Position numbers and translations under genes: made by a program
The notes under the pieces: model-generated
What the model was told of the DNA's origin: nothing
The model's database searches: none
Seen by the model: the letters and a program-made list of their open reading frames with translations, nothing else
Origin: JAPPLG01 sp965199935
GTDB lineage: Bacteria; Bdellovibrionota; Bdellovibrionia; Bdellovibrionales; UBA1609
Direction: 5' to 3'
Length of the DNA: 64,000 bases
Assembly (NCBI GenBank): GCA_965199935.1
Contig: CBDATD010000002.1
Span: forward strand, 310,001 to 374,000
Shown: positions 6,658 through 15,651 of the stretch, one piece after another
Layout: the number at the start of each line of letters is the position of its first letter
How positions within the stretch are numbered: position 1 is the first letter of the stretch

Positions 6658-8316
6658 ATGACCAAACTCGACTTATCTCAAAAAGTGAATCGATCTTCAT
6701 TTTCTATGTTTGGCGGAACCTTATTAAGCCGTATCACCGGTTTTATACGTGATATGGCTATCGGCTATTTGTTTACACGCACTGAAACGGATGCCTTTTT
6801 CGTGGCTTTTAGGTTTCCTAATTTTTTTAGAAGATTTTTTGGAGAGGGGGCTCTTACTGTCAGTTTTATTCCCGTATTTACAGAGTGCTTATATCGTCCA
6901 TCAAGGGGCCGTCAAGAGAAAGCAGAGCCTTCAGCGCAACAGCCCGCAGCCTTGGATTCTATTCCGGAAATGAATGTGGTCCGGGCTAGAAACTTAATGA
7001 ATAGTATTTACACACTGCTGTTGATTGCTGTGTCCAGCCTCACTGTTTTAGGCATTGTATTTATGGATGTTCTTATTGATTGGATGTTCGGCTCTTACTC
7101 TTTCGCCAGGGTGGAGGGAAAGATAGAGATGACTGTTTATCTATCAAGGTTTTTATTTTTGTATCTTTTTTTAGTGGTGACTTATGCTTATTACACGGCT
7201 GTAGCCAATGCTTTAAATAAATTTTTTATTCCCGCTCTGGCCCCTGCTGTTTTTAATTTATGCATTATTTTTTCAGCATTTTTTATCCCTCCATCTCTCC
7301 TGCCTTACCCTGCAATGAGTTTGGCAGCGGGCGTCCTCTTAGGGGGCGTTTTGCAAATTGTGATGACAGCTTCCGTACTGGCGCGTTTGAAATTTTTTCC
7401 ACAGTGGACTTTATTTTTTACGTCTTCTCATTTGAAAATCGTACTCAAGAAGTTTCTGCCCGCTGTTGCAGGGGTGGGGGGTTTTGCGCTGATCGGACTG
7501 CTCAATGTTTTTTTTGCCGGGTGGCTGAAAGAGGGAACGCATACTTATATTTATTATGCAGATCGTTTGCTGGAACTCCCCCGCTCTTTGATTGCTGTCA
7601 GTATGGGAACAGCCTTGCTGCCGGCTCTTTCTAAATTATCCGCCTTAAAAAAAGATGCATCTTTGTTTGATTTAGCCGCTCATCAAAGAGATCTTATGCT
7701 TTATATTATTCTGCCTTGTGCTTTGATTTTGTCTTTTTTAGGAGCTCCCATTGTTGAAGTGCTTTTTGAAAGAGGAAAGTTTTCCTCAGTAGATGTTTAT
7801 GAAACTGCTGGAATTTTAAATATTTACAGTGTGCTGTTGATTGTGCTTTCCTGCAATCAAATGCTGAGCACTTGCTTTTTTTCTGTTAAAAATACATTGT
7901 GTCCCGCAGGCGCTGTTGGGGCGGGTGTTTTGTCTCATTGCCTGCTGGCGGTTTTTTTAGTTCCAGCCTGGGGGCTGAGCGGATTGATCTGGGCTATGGT
8001 TTTTTCATCTTTAATTCAATTTTTATTTTTGTCTTTATTTTACCCGAAGTATATCGGCTCTCTTTACGTAAAAAGGACTTTCGCAAGAGTATTAAAAAAC
8101 ACACCGTTTCTGATTTTATTTGCATTTTTGATTCAATATCTTTTTAGAGTTTTATCCGATTTTTTATCTTACGCGTTCTTAGAAAGTTTTTCGACGGATC
8201 TGGCCCTGTTTATAACTTTGACTGCCTCTTTATGTATTTACTTCACTTTAGGAGTTCGGTTTGGATTGGTTCAAGCTGTGGAGTGTTGGAATCTTCTTAA
8301 ATCCAGGGTTTCGTGA
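6658..8316 (+). CDS. murJ: MurJ lipid II flippase
   Basis: Polytopic inner-membrane protein (552 aa) of the MurJ/MviN family, which flips lipid II for peptidoglycan synthesis. The N-terminus shows the family pattern: GTLLSRITGFIRDM, then TDAFFVAFRFPNFFRRFFGEGA with its conserved basic residues, then FIPVFTE. About fourteen hydrophobic segments follow. The segment IYYADRLLELPRSLIAVSMG matches the conserved central TM7-8 region. Compared with E. coli MurJ there is a longer Gln/Glu-rich loop near residues 80-100. ATG start has an AGAGG-type site. Overlapping promoters with divergent rpsT. Confidence 0.95.
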   Translation: MTKLDLSQKVNRSSFSMFGGTLLSRITGFIRDMAIGYLFTRTETDAFFVAFRFPNFFRRFFGEGALTVSFIPVFTECLYRPSRGRQEKAEPSAQQPAALDSIPEMNVVRARNLMNSIYTLLLIAVSSLTVLGIVFMDVLIDWMFGSYSFARVEGKIEMTVYLSRFLFLYLFLVVTYAYYTAVANALNKFFIPALAPAVFNLCIIFSAFFIPPSLLPYPAMSLAAGVLLGGVLQIVMTASVLARLKFFPQWTLFFTSSHLKIVLKKFLPAVAGVGGFALIGLLNVFFAGWLKEGTHTYIYYADRLLELPRSLIAVSMGTALLPALSKLSALKKDASLFDLAAHQRDLMLYIILPCALILSFLGAPIVEVLFERGKFSSVDVYETAGILNIYSVLLIVLSCNQMLSTCFFSVKNTLCPAGAVGAGVLSHCLLAVFLVPAWGLSGLIWAMVFSSLIQFLFLSLFYPKYIGSLYVKRTFARVLKNTPFLILFAFLIQYLFRVLSDFLSYAFLESFSTDLALFITLTASLCIYFTLGVRFGLVQAVECWNLLKSRVS

Positions 8317-8317
8317 C

Positions 8318-8749
8318 GTGGAAATTATCAATCGCTCTGGAAAAAGAATCATTTCTCATTCGTTTATAAAAAAATGGGTCCGGAGGGTTTTTAGAGAATT
8401 GAACAAAAGAAAAGTTTCATCTTCAAACCAACAGATAAATTTAGTGTTTGTCAACAGCCTTGAAATGAAAAAACTCAACAAACAGTTCCGATCTAAAAAT
8501 AAACCTACAGATGTATTGAGTTTTTCTTTTTTGGAGGGTTTTTCACACCCGCAAAAAGAACTTGGAGATCTTGTGCTATGCGCCTCCTATATTAAGCAAA
8601 TGAAGCAGGGGCCTGTTCGGGAGAGAACTGCTTATGCCGTCTTGCACGGTATTTTACATTTACTGGGATTTGAACATGAGACAGATCCCAAGACAGCCGA
8701 AAAGATGTACCGTCTCCAAGATCAGATTTTTAATAAGCTCTACAAATAA
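8318..8749 (+). CDS. ybeY: YbeY endoribonuclease
   Basis: Zinc-dependent single-strand endoribonuclease acting in 16S rRNA maturation and ribosome quality control. The metal-binding signature HGILHLLGFEH lies in the C-terminal third. The upstream LNKQFRSKNKPTDVLSFSF block is the other family hallmark. I prefer the GTG at 8318, one base after the murJ stop, giving 143 aa. The frame stays open back to a TTG at 8261 inside murJ, which would add 19 residues lacking family similarity. Tight spacing suggests coupling with murJ. Confidence 0.9.
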   Translation: MEIINRSGKRIISHSFIKKWVRRVFRELNKRKVSSSNQQINLVFVNSLEMKKLNKQFRSKNKPTDVLSFSFLEGFSHPQKELGDLVLCASYIKQMKQGPVRERTAYAVLHGILHLLGFEHETDPKTAEKMYRLQDQIFNKLYK

Positions 8750-8756
8750 AAACAAA

Positions 8757-8792
8757 AGTGAAAACTTTGTCTGCTCAGCTTTCGCGGGTTTA
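8757..8792 (+). repeat. Fragment resembling the dispersed repeat
   Basis: The 15-base block AAACTTTGTCTGCTC is identical to part of the repeat at 16.9 kb, with weaker flanking similarity. It sits in the 170-bp gap between ybeY and prfB. It may be a degenerate remnant or chance. Confidence 0.3.
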
Positions 8793-8919
8793 GATTTAGG
8801 AATGATAAAATCATTCAAACAATCAAGAAAAAGTCTTGTCGGGCGGATTGTTTTTGAAGTATATCCAATAACAGCTGAAAGCCGGCGAGTGCTTTTCAAT
8901 AATTTTAATGGGAGGTTTG

Positions 8920-10039
8920 ATGACTATTGAAACAGAGCTGACTCAACTGGACTCTTCCATCCGCAAGTGGATCCAAAAAACAGAGGATCTTCGGAGGTTT
9001 CTTTGAAATTGATCAAAAGAAACAAACGATTCAGGTTTTAGAAAAAAAAATTACAGACCCTGCTTATTGGAAGGATCACTCCAAGCTGGCTCTGTTGAAT
9101 AGAGAAAAATCTCATTTGAGCCAGATTGTAGAAGAATGGGAAAGCCTGCATCAAAAACTCAAAGATTCTAAAAATTTACTTCAAATTATTTATGAAGAAA
9201 AAGATGAAGATTGTTTCCATGATTTAAAAAAAGAATCTCAACAACTCTCTCGATCTGTTTACAGCCTTGAAATTAAAAGTTTGTTATGTGGTGATAGAGA
9301 CCAAAATAATGCTTATATGACGATTCACTCAGGGGCTGGAGGCACGGAAGCTCAAGATTGGTCCTTTATGCTGTACCGAATGTATTTAAAGTGGATTGAG
9401 AAAAAAAGATTTCAAGCGGAAGTGGTTTCTCTATTGGAAGGAGAGGAAGCTGGAGTCAAATCCGTGACTATCAAAGTGTCAGGGTCTTATGCTTATGGGT
9501 ACTTAAAAGGGGAGTCTGGAGTGCATCGTTTAGTTCGTATCAGCCCTTTTGATGCAAATTCCAGACGGCATACCAGCTTTTCTTCTGTATTCGTGTGGCC
9601 GGAAATGGATGAAGATATTCAAATGTCTATTAAAAATGAGGATTTGAGAGTTGACACTTATCGGGCCAGCGGGGCTGGAGGCCAGCACGTAAATAAAACG
9701 GATTCGGCTGTCCGCATCACACATTTGCCCACAGGCCAAGTGGTCCAATGTCAAAGTCAAAGAAGCCAGCACGCCAACCGCCAACAGGCTGTAAAGCTTT
9801 TGTATTCTATCCTTTATCAATTGGAGCTTGATAAGAAACAGGAAGAGAAAAAAATAATGCAGGCTGGGAAGAAGGCCAATGAATGGGGAAGTCAAATTAG
9901 AAGCTATGTTTTACATCCCTACAAAATGGTTAAAGACCATCGAACCAATTTAGAGAAAGCTCAACCGGAAAATGTACTCAATGGAGATTTGGATGATTTT
10001 ATTGAAATGAATCTCAAAACAAGAGGCTTGAGTGAATAG
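8920..10039 (+). CDS. prfB: Peptide chain release factor 2 (programmed +1 frameshift)
   Basis: RF2 recognises UGA/UAA stop codons. The start at 8920 has a GGAGG site. Codon 29 is an in-frame TGA (9004-9006) in the context CGGAGGTTTCTTTGA: a Shine-Dalgarno-like GGAGG three bases before CTT-TGA. This is the autoregulatory frameshift site known from E. coli prfB. Skipping T9004 continues in frame to 10039, giving 372 aa. The spliced reading RFLEIDQKK matches the RF2 N-terminal helix. The SPF tripeptide (stop-codon recognition) lies in RISPFDANS and the catalytic GGQ at about residues 253-255. Low RF2 levels would favour the shift and restore supply. Confidence 0.96.
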
Positions 10040-11207
10040 TTTTCTTCTCATGAACTTGAAGCGTCTTTCTTTCAGAAATCTGTTCCATCTGGAAAGCATC
10101 ATCAGCCTTTCGGGGCTGGTTTTAGCTGTGATGTGTTTGACCGTTGCGATGATTGTCATGAGCAGTTATGAAACGACACTGAAACAATCTTTAATTTCGC
10201 ATAGCGGTCATATTAGTTTGATTAAAAAAACAGAAAAAGCTCTTTTTGAAGAGATAAAGCCCTATGTTCAAGGTATGGAGGTTTTGCCTTTTATTTCCCT
10301 AGAGGCTTTGGCTCTTTCTGAGGGCCGGCTGTCAGGTGTTTTTATTGAAGGTTTAGCCTTGGACAAGGTCCATCAGGTTTTAAAGTTAAAAGACCGGCTG
10401 ATTTCAGGTGGTTTTGCAGAAAAACCTTTTCAAGCTGTAGTCGGAAAAAAGCTGGCAAAGAATTTAAGCCTGAAAATCAACTCTTCTTTTTATCTTGCTG
10501 TTCCTAGTCAAGATCATCTCCCCCAGCTAAAAAAAATGCAAGTTTCGGGGATTGTGGACCTCGGACGGCATGATTTTAATTCTAGATACACAGCTGTATC
10601 TCTTCAATCGGCAAAAAATCTTTTAGGAGTATCAGAATTGACAGGGTTTCGCCTTCTTCTGGATGATGAGAAACAAATGGAGTCCTCTTTACAAAAATTA
10701 AGATCCAATTTATCCCGCTCCTATTGGATTCAAGATTGGAAGTTTATTCATAAAAATCTATTTACAGCTATTCAAATGGAAAAAGTAATTATATTTATCG
10801 TTCTGCTTATTCTTGTCGTATCCGCAGGATTCAATATGTCCAATCAAATGCTTCTTCATGTTTTAAAGCGTTTTCATGATATAGGCATCCTCAAAGCAAT
10901 GGGTGCTCCTCCTATGATGATCGTGCAAATTTTTCTGATTCGAACGGCTGTAATGAGTGTTTTAGGGATTTTTTTGGGTTTTGTGCTGGCTTTGTTGATT
11001 TGCTTCGGCCTCTTTGGACTGTACAATGTCTGGGGAAGCCTTATTCCTGCAGATGTTTATGAGCTGAACGAGATTGTTTTGGATTTTAGATGGATTGATT
11101 TTTTAAGCATTTTCATATTTTCAACATGGATCTGTCTTCTCAGCTCTTGGATCCCTGTACGAAAAGCTTTAAAATTGTCCCCTTGTGAAGGACTCCGTTT
11201 TAATTAA
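10032..11207 (+). CDS. LolC/E-type lipoprotein-release permease
   Basis: Membrane subunit of an ABC transporter in the LolC/LolE/FtsX-MacB permease class, which extracts lipoproteins from the inner membrane for transfer to the outer membrane. GTG start overlaps the prfB end by eight bases and has AGAGG five bases upstream; ATG 10050 is an alternative. Topology is typical: one N-terminal membrane segment, a periplasmic domain of about 200 residues, then three C-terminal segments with the FtsX-type coupling motif HDIGILKAMGAPPMMIV. No lolD ATPase gene lies in the window, so the partner must be elsewhere. LolC/E rather than MacB is inferred from length (391 aa). Confidence 0.82.
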   Translation: MNSFLLMNLKRLSFRNLFHLESIISLSGLVLAVMCLTVAMIVMSSYETTLKQSLISHSGHISLIKKTEKALFEEIKPYVQGMEVLPFISLEALALSEGRLSGVFIEGLALDKVHQVLKLKDRLISGGFAEKPFQAVVGKKLAKNLSLKINSSFYLAVPSQDHLPQLKKMQVSGIVDLGRHDFNSRYTAVSLQSAKNLLGVSELTGFRLLLDDEKQMESSLQKLRSNLSRSYWIQDWKFIHKNLFTAIQMEKVIIFIVLLILVVSAGFNMSNQMLLHVLKRFHDIGILKAMGAPPMMIVQIFLIRTAVMSVLGIFLGFVLALLICFGLFGLYNVWGSLIPADVYELNEIVLDFRWIDFLSIFIFSTWICLLSSWIPVRKALKLSPCEGLRFN

Positions 11208-11246
11208 TTTTTTAATGCAAAAAACGTAAAAAACAGCTAAAAACGC

Positions 11247-11272
11247 ACTTGACGCCGGGTAAAAAGACCACA
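11247..11272 (+). promoter_or_regulatory. Possible heat-shock promoter of dnaK
   Basis: ACTTGAC (11247-11253) and ACCACA (11267-11272) resemble the sigma-32 CTTGA...CCCCAT elements with a 13-base gap, about 25 bases before the dnaK ATG. The same two words occur upstream of dnaJ with a 16-base gap. A rpoH gene is present at 59.9 kb. Confidence 0.35.
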
Positions 11273-11298
11273 GATTGTATTTAATAGGGGGCAAAATT

Positions 11299-13206
11299 AT
11301 GTCTAAAGTTATCGGTATTGATCTAGGAACCACCAATTCAGTGATTTCAGTAATTGAAGGGGGGGCGCCCAAGGTCATCCCCAATGCAGAAGGGGGGCGT
11401 ACAACGCCTTCTGTGGTGGCTTACACAAATAAGGGAGAGAGGCTGGCCGGCCAAGCGGCGAAGAGACAGGCCGTTACAAACTTTAAAAATACTATTTTTT
11501 CATCAAAAAGATTTATTGGAAAACGTTTTGAAGATGTGAGCGATGAAATCAAACGCGTTCCCTTTAAAGTGGTGCCTTCCAAAGACGGTTTTTGTTTATT
11601 TGAAGTCAATGGGAGGAAAATATCTCCTCAAGAGATAGGTTCTGTGATCCTCTCTAAATTAAAGCAAGATGCAGAGGCCTACTTAGGGCATAAAGTGAAT
11701 GAAGCTGTCATTACAGTCCCTGCATATTTCAATGATTCTCAAAGGCAGGCCACTAAAGATGCTGGTAAAATTGCCGGATTTAACGTCCGGCGTATTATTA
11801 ATGAGCCTACAGCGGCGGCTTTAGCTTATGGATTGGATAAAAAAGAAGATAAAACAATTGCCGTTTATGATTTTGGAGGCGGCACTTTTGATATTTCCAT
11901 CCTTGAAGTCGGGAGTAAAATTGTAGAAGTAAAGGCGACCAAAGGGGACACCCATTTAGGAGGGGATGATATTGACGATCAAATTCTACAATGGATCATT
12001 CAGGAGTATAAGAAAGACCAAGGCGCGGACATACTGTCAAAAGATAAAATGGCTGTTCAGCGGCTCAGAGAGGCTGCGGAAAAAGCAAAAATTGAACTCA
12101 GTTCTGCGGGGGAAACCACGATAGATATTCCTTTTATCACAGCAGATGAATCAGGCCCCAAGCATTTGAATATGAATTTGAGCCGCTCCAAACTGAACCA
12201 GCTTATTGAACCGCTCGTGGATAAAACTATTAATATATGCAGAGACACTCTTAAGGATATTCAAACAAAGGCGGAAAATATAGATGAGGTCATATTGGTT
12301 GGAGGCTCCACCCGAGTCTCTTTAGTGCAGGAAAAAGTGAAGAAATTTTTTGAAAAAGAACCCAATCGCTCTGTCAATCCAGATGAAGTAGTCACTATGG
12401 GCGCGGCTGTGCAAGCGGGCATTTTGTCCAACGATATTAAAGACGTTCTTTTATTGGATGTAACTTCACTTTCTTTGGGGATTGAAACTTTAGGCGGTGT
12501 GATGACTCCTTTGATTGATAAAAACACCACTATTCCCACAAAAAAATCTCAAGTGTTTTCAACAGCTGAGGACAATCAAAGCAATGTTTCGGTTCGAGTG
12601 CTTCAAGGGGAGAGAAAAATGGCGGATGACAACCAAACCTTAGGGCGTTTTGAACTGGTGGGCATACCTCCGGCCCCGCGGGGAATGCCTCAAATTGAAG
12701 TGGCTTTTGATATTGATGTGGACGGCATCATTCATGTGAAAGCAAAAGATTTGGGGACAAAAAAAGAACAGTCTATGAAAATTGACCGGCCTGGAATGGA
12801 TAAAACTGAGGTGGAAAGGCTGATCAAAGAAGCGGAGGAACACGCCAGTGAGGATCAGAAGAAAAGGGAGCGTATTGACGAAGTCAATAAGCTGGATCAA
12901 CTAGTGTATCAAATTGATAAATTTGAAAAAGAGAATAAAGATAAGATTGCTGATGCAGATGTGCAGGCGTTAAACCCTTTGCTGGAAAAAGCTAAAAATG
13001 CTGTCAAAGATGAAAAAACAGATGTGGAAGAGCTGAAAAACATCTATAATCAGCTTAATGATTTGTATAAAAAAATTGGCGAATCTATCTATAAAAAATA
13101 TAAAGAAGAGCCTCAGCCGGAGAAAGACGCTAAGGATGCAGACAGTGGAGAAAAAGATAAAAAAGATGATAAGTTTGTGGACACTGAATTTAAAGACGTT
13201 AAGTAG
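11299..13206 (+). CDS. dnaK: Chaperone DnaK (Hsp70)
   Basis: ATP-dependent Hsp70 chaperone of 635 aa, full length. Start chosen at ATG 11299, eight bases after a GGGGG site; an in-frame TTG at 11275 lacks support. The nucleotide-binding domain shows IGIDLGTTNS, the phosphate-binding AVYDFGGGTFDIS and the adenosine motif ILVGGSTRVSLVQ. The interdomain linker DVLLLDVT and substrate-binding beta-sandwich follow. The C-terminus ends in a charged Asp/Lys-rich tail. It would work with DnaJ (44.6 kb) and a GrpE not seen here. The first pilin-like gene starts inside its 3' end in another frame. Confidence 0.98.
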   Translation: MSKVIGIDLGTTNSVISVIEGGAPKVIPNAEGGRTTPSVVAYTNKGERLAGQAAKRQAVTNFKNTIFSSKRFIGKRFEDVSDEIKRVPFKVVPSKDGFCLFEVNGRKISPQEIGSVILSKLKQDAEAYLGHKVNEAVITVPAYFNDSQRQATKDAGKIAGFNVRRIINEPTAAALAYGLDKKEDKTIAVYDFGGGTFDISILEVGSKIVEVKATKGDTHLGGDDIDDQILQWIIQEYKKDQGADILSKDKMAVQRLREAAEKAKIELSSAGETTIDIPFITADESGPKHLNMNLSRSKLNQLIEPLVDKTINICRDTLKDIQTKAENIDEVILVGGSTRVSLVQEKVKKFFEKEPNRSVNPDEVVTMGAAVQAGILSNDIKDVLLLDVTSLSLGIETLGGVMTPLIDKNTTIPTKKSQVFSTAEDNQSNVSVRVLQGERKMADDNQTLGRFELVGIPPAPRGMPQIEVAFDIDVDGIIHVKAKDLGTKKEQSMKIDRPGMDKTEVERLIKEAEEHASEDQKKRERIDEVNKLDQLVYQIDKFEKENKDKIADADVQALNPLLEKAKNAVKDEKTDVEELKNIYNQLNDLYKKIGESIYKKYKEEPQPEKDAKDADSGEKDKKDDKFVDTEFKDVK

Positions 13207-14194
13207 AAGAAGAGGCTTTACTCTTATGGAGCTGATCACTGTCGCGGCGATTGTTGCTGTACTCTCCGCGATTTCTTACCCCGTTTATAAAGGGTATCAT
13301 CAGCGGGCGCGTGTTTATGAAGCTAAAAGAGAATTGGGCGGTATTGTGACCATGGCCGATGTTTTTAGAGCCAATGCCGGTTTCTATCTGCCCAATTTAA
13401 GAGAAATGCATGTACCCATCAAAGGCAGGCATTCTTATAATTATAAAGTTTTGTGCCATGATAAAACAGGCGGTGATGTGGAATGGGGAGGCAATGATGT
13501 TCAGGCGGATACCTGTGGGGATTTTGATTATGCCGCTTATGGAGATCCGTCGCCAAATACAACTCCAGTAGAAAATACTTTAGATGCATCATCCTGCACG
13601 TCTGGTTCCAACAGCAATGCCGGCGGAGATAATAAGTGCTGGATGGGTTATGTTCTTTGCCACAGCAGTCCTCCAAATGATCAAAATCTGCCTGCCGGTT
13701 CAGAAACATTTCCATGCTCCACCGGTGCTGCTGACTCCTATCAAAACAAAGGCAGTTACTACCCTGGAGTGATTCAATTTAAGTTGGCCGGTGATGAGGA
13801 TTGGAACGACAATGACAAAGTGCTTGGAACCAGCTGTACGGGCAGTAATAAAGGGCTGGCCTGCTATTTTAATATTGTGGATTTTGCTTCAGAGAGTTTT
13901 ACAGGAAGTAATGCTCCTCTTTGTAAAAGAGCCGGCAGACAAACTGATGTTTTAACAGATGCCAGCCATTGTTTTCACGTTCAAGAGTTTGCTTTAAAAT
14001 CAGGGGATGTAAAGGATGTTATTACAGGCACAAGTGAATGGACAAATGATCAAGAATCATTTATCAGCAATCCATTTAAATTAACCGTTATTGCTTTGGC
14101 CTGCAAAGATCGTCAGGACGACTGCGGAAAGAACGATGCTCCTCACAGCATTATTCGTATAGACACCAACCGCATGGTTAAAGAAATTCAGTAA
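13166..14194 (+). CDS. Type IV pilin-like / pseudopilin protein, 342 aa
   Basis: Prepilin-type protein with a class III leader: basic residues before G, then FTLMELITVAAIVAVLSAI, in which F is residue +1 and E is residue +5 after cleavage by prepilin peptidase. The hydrophobic helix is followed by a long globular domain rich in Cys, Gly and Asn, likely disulphide-bonded outside the inner membrane. The start is uncertain: ATG 13166 lies 41 bases inside dnaK in another frame and TTG 13175 is an alternative. Two further pilin-like genes lie opposite. Major pilin, minor pilin or pseudopilin cannot be told apart; no assembly genes are in the window. Confidence 0.82.
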   Translation: MISLWTLNLKTLSRRRGFTLMELITVAAIVAVLSAISYPVYKGYHQRARVYEAKRELGGIVTMADVFRANAGFYLPNLREMHVPIKGRHSYNYKVLCHDKTGGDVEWGGNDVQADTCGDFDYAAYGDPSPNTTPVENTLDASSCTSGSNSNAGGDNKCWMGYVLCHSSPPNDQNLPAGSETFPCSTGAADSYQNKGSYYPGVIQFKLAGDEDWNDNDKVLGTSCTGSNKGLACYFNIVDFASESFTGSNAPLCKRAGRQTDVLTDASHCFHVQEFALKSGDVKDVITGTSEWTNDQESFISNPFKLTVIALACKDRQDDCGKNDAPHSIIRIDTNRMVKEIQ

Positions 14195-14207
14195 TTCCTT
14201 CAAGTAC

Positions 14208-14236
14208 GCATCTCCCCGCGAAAGCAAGAGTCTTGA
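14208..14236. repeat. Degenerate CCCGC...GCGGG-type hairpin repeat, copy 1
   Basis: The segment CATCTCCCCGCGAAAGCAAG resembles one strand of a widespread small intergenic hairpin (ATTCCCGCGAAAGCGGGAAT type), but the right arm has decayed. It lies in the 67-bp gap between two convergent pilin-like genes. Confidence 0.4.
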
Positions 14237-14261
14237 CGTTGGAAAAGCTGGAGGCCGGTTT

Positions 14262-14927
14262 CTAATCGCCGGGGTAGTAAACCTGTTTAACAATATTCAA
14301 ATGATTGACCACCCAAATATCCCAATCTGAATCGGGGGCGACAGCAGGCGGACTTGTTGAAGTGTTATTCCTGTTGATGGCTGTCACAGCAAGATAACAA
14401 AATTCGTGTTGTGATGTTCCTGACATATTACAAAGCGAGCTGGTGTTGCTGGAGTAATAGCTGTCTGTATTGGATTTAGGAACTTTATAATCCGGTCTGA
14501 TATAGCAGTTGCAAGTGCTGTTGAATGTTTCAAACACGCTTTTAGTGCATTCTGAGCCTCCGGAGTCCACACAAATTTCATCAAAATGTGTGTCACAGCC
14601 TGTGCAGTCTGCAGGTTTGTCCGTTAAACAACTGCCCCAGCTTGCAACACTGGAATCTATGGGAGATCCTATATTGTAGCGAAGCTCCCCTTTAGGCAAA
14701 GCTCCAATAGTTTTTAAATCCGGGTGGTAGGTGTTGCAAGTGGCTCTGTATTGGGACTGAGAGGCAAAGAGCATGCTCAGACTGGCTTTGGCTTCAGTGG
14801 TGAAGGCTTTTCTCATGTATCCTCTAGCCGCGATAAGAGACATTGAACCTAAGATAGAAAGAATGGCCACAGCGGCGAGAACTTCCATAAGAGAAACTCC
14901 TCTTTTTTTAATCAAGTGATTCTTCAT
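14262..14927 (-). CDS. Type IV pilin-like protein, about 221 aa
   Basis: Prepilin leader with Lys/Arg before G, then VSLMEVLAAVAILSILGSM, in which E is at +5. The domain after the helix contains ALPKGELRYNIGSP, closely matching ALGAVPKGRIRYNIGT of the next gene, so the two are paralogues. Many cysteines lie in the C-terminal half (for example CTGCDTHFDEIC). I chose ATG 14927 because it overlaps the upstream stop as TAATG; ATG 14936 is in frame and adds three residues. Operon with the pilin-like gene at 14927-15631. Confidence 0.82.
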   Translation of the reverse strand: MKNHLIKKRGVSLMEVLAAVAILSILGSMSLIAARGYMRKAFTTEAKASLSMLFASQSQYRATCNTYHPDLKTIGALPKGELRYNIGSPIDSSVASWGSCLTDKPADCTGCDTHFDEICVDSGGSECTKSVFETFNSTCNCYIRPDYKVPKSNTDSYYSSNTSSLCNMSGTSQHEFCYLAVTAINRNNTSTSPPAVAPDSDWDIWVVNHLNIVKQVYYPGD

Positions 14928-15631
14928 TAATTCCATTCTAAACCCGGCTTTACATTTCTAAGATTTTTTTTATGATTGATGCTCCAAATATCTAAGAGTC
15001 TTGTATTTCTCAGTCGAGGAGTGGTGCATCCGACAGCATAATATTCAAATGTCCCGCCGGTAATGGAGAATTCATTCTCAGTCACAATAGCCGCATCATT
15101 GGGATTCCCCCCTGAATTTAGAATGGAGACCCTAACCTGTTCTTTCATTTTTCGTCCACCTTTGCCGGCTATTCTGCCGAAACAAATCTTAGCAGAGCTG
15201 GACGAGCAGGGCTGTGTTCCTTCTGGATGAGGGTCCGCCCAGCACTCTTTATTTGTTGGAGGATTTTTGCCCCTTTGATCGTTGTGGCAGGGGCATAAAT
15301 CGTTGCTGGCATTGCCTCGAACCAACATAGATTGGCCTAGGGGAAGGCCGTCAATTTCAGGCAGCCAGGCCCAATCGGTGCCGATATTGTATCGAATGCG
15401 TCCTTTTGGAACAGCTCCAAGGGTTCTCAAAGAAGCTGAAAATTTCAGTTCTGAGGAGAAGTAGGACAATTGTTTTTGATAAACCACGCCTAGATTTGTT
15501 TTGGCTTCTAATTGACGCCCCCTTCGTATGTACTCCTGATACTGCGGGTAGGCTACAGCAGCTAGAACGGAGATTATTCCTAAAACAACCAATAACTCAA
15601 CAAAGGTGAGGCCCTTCTGTAAAGACAGCAT
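14927..15631 (-). CDS. Type IV pilin-like protein, 234 aa
   Basis: Short leader MLSLQKG, then LTFVELLVVLGIISVLAAV with E at +5 relative to the predicted cleavage after G7. The helix continues into YPQYQEYIRRGRQLEAKTNL, a typical pilin alpha-1 helix. The globular part carries the paired GAVPKGRIRYNIGT motif shared with its neighbour, several cysteines, and a C-terminal WSINHKKNL segment similar to WVVNHLNIV of the neighbour. It likely forms a pilus or pseudopilus component. It follows the outer-membrane protein gene by about 20 bases. Confidence 0.84.
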   Translation of the reverse strand: MLSLQKGLTFVELLVVLGIISVLAAVAYPQYQEYIRRGRQLEAKTNLGVVYQKQLSYFSSELKFSASLRTLGAVPKGRIRYNIGTDWAWLPEIDGLPLGQSMLVRGNASNDLCPCHNDQRGKNPPTNKECWADPHPEGTQPCSSSSAKICFGRIAGKGGRKMKEQVRVSILNSGGNPNDAAIVTENEFSITGGTFEYYAVGCTTPRLRNTRLLDIWSINHKKNLRNVKPGLEWN

Positions 15632-15651
15632 TCATAAATTGTAGCACAATT

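Noticed and set aside
8920..9006. Treating the TGA at prfB codon 29 as a mutation
   Set aside because: The surrounding sequence is the known programmed frameshift site, not an error.
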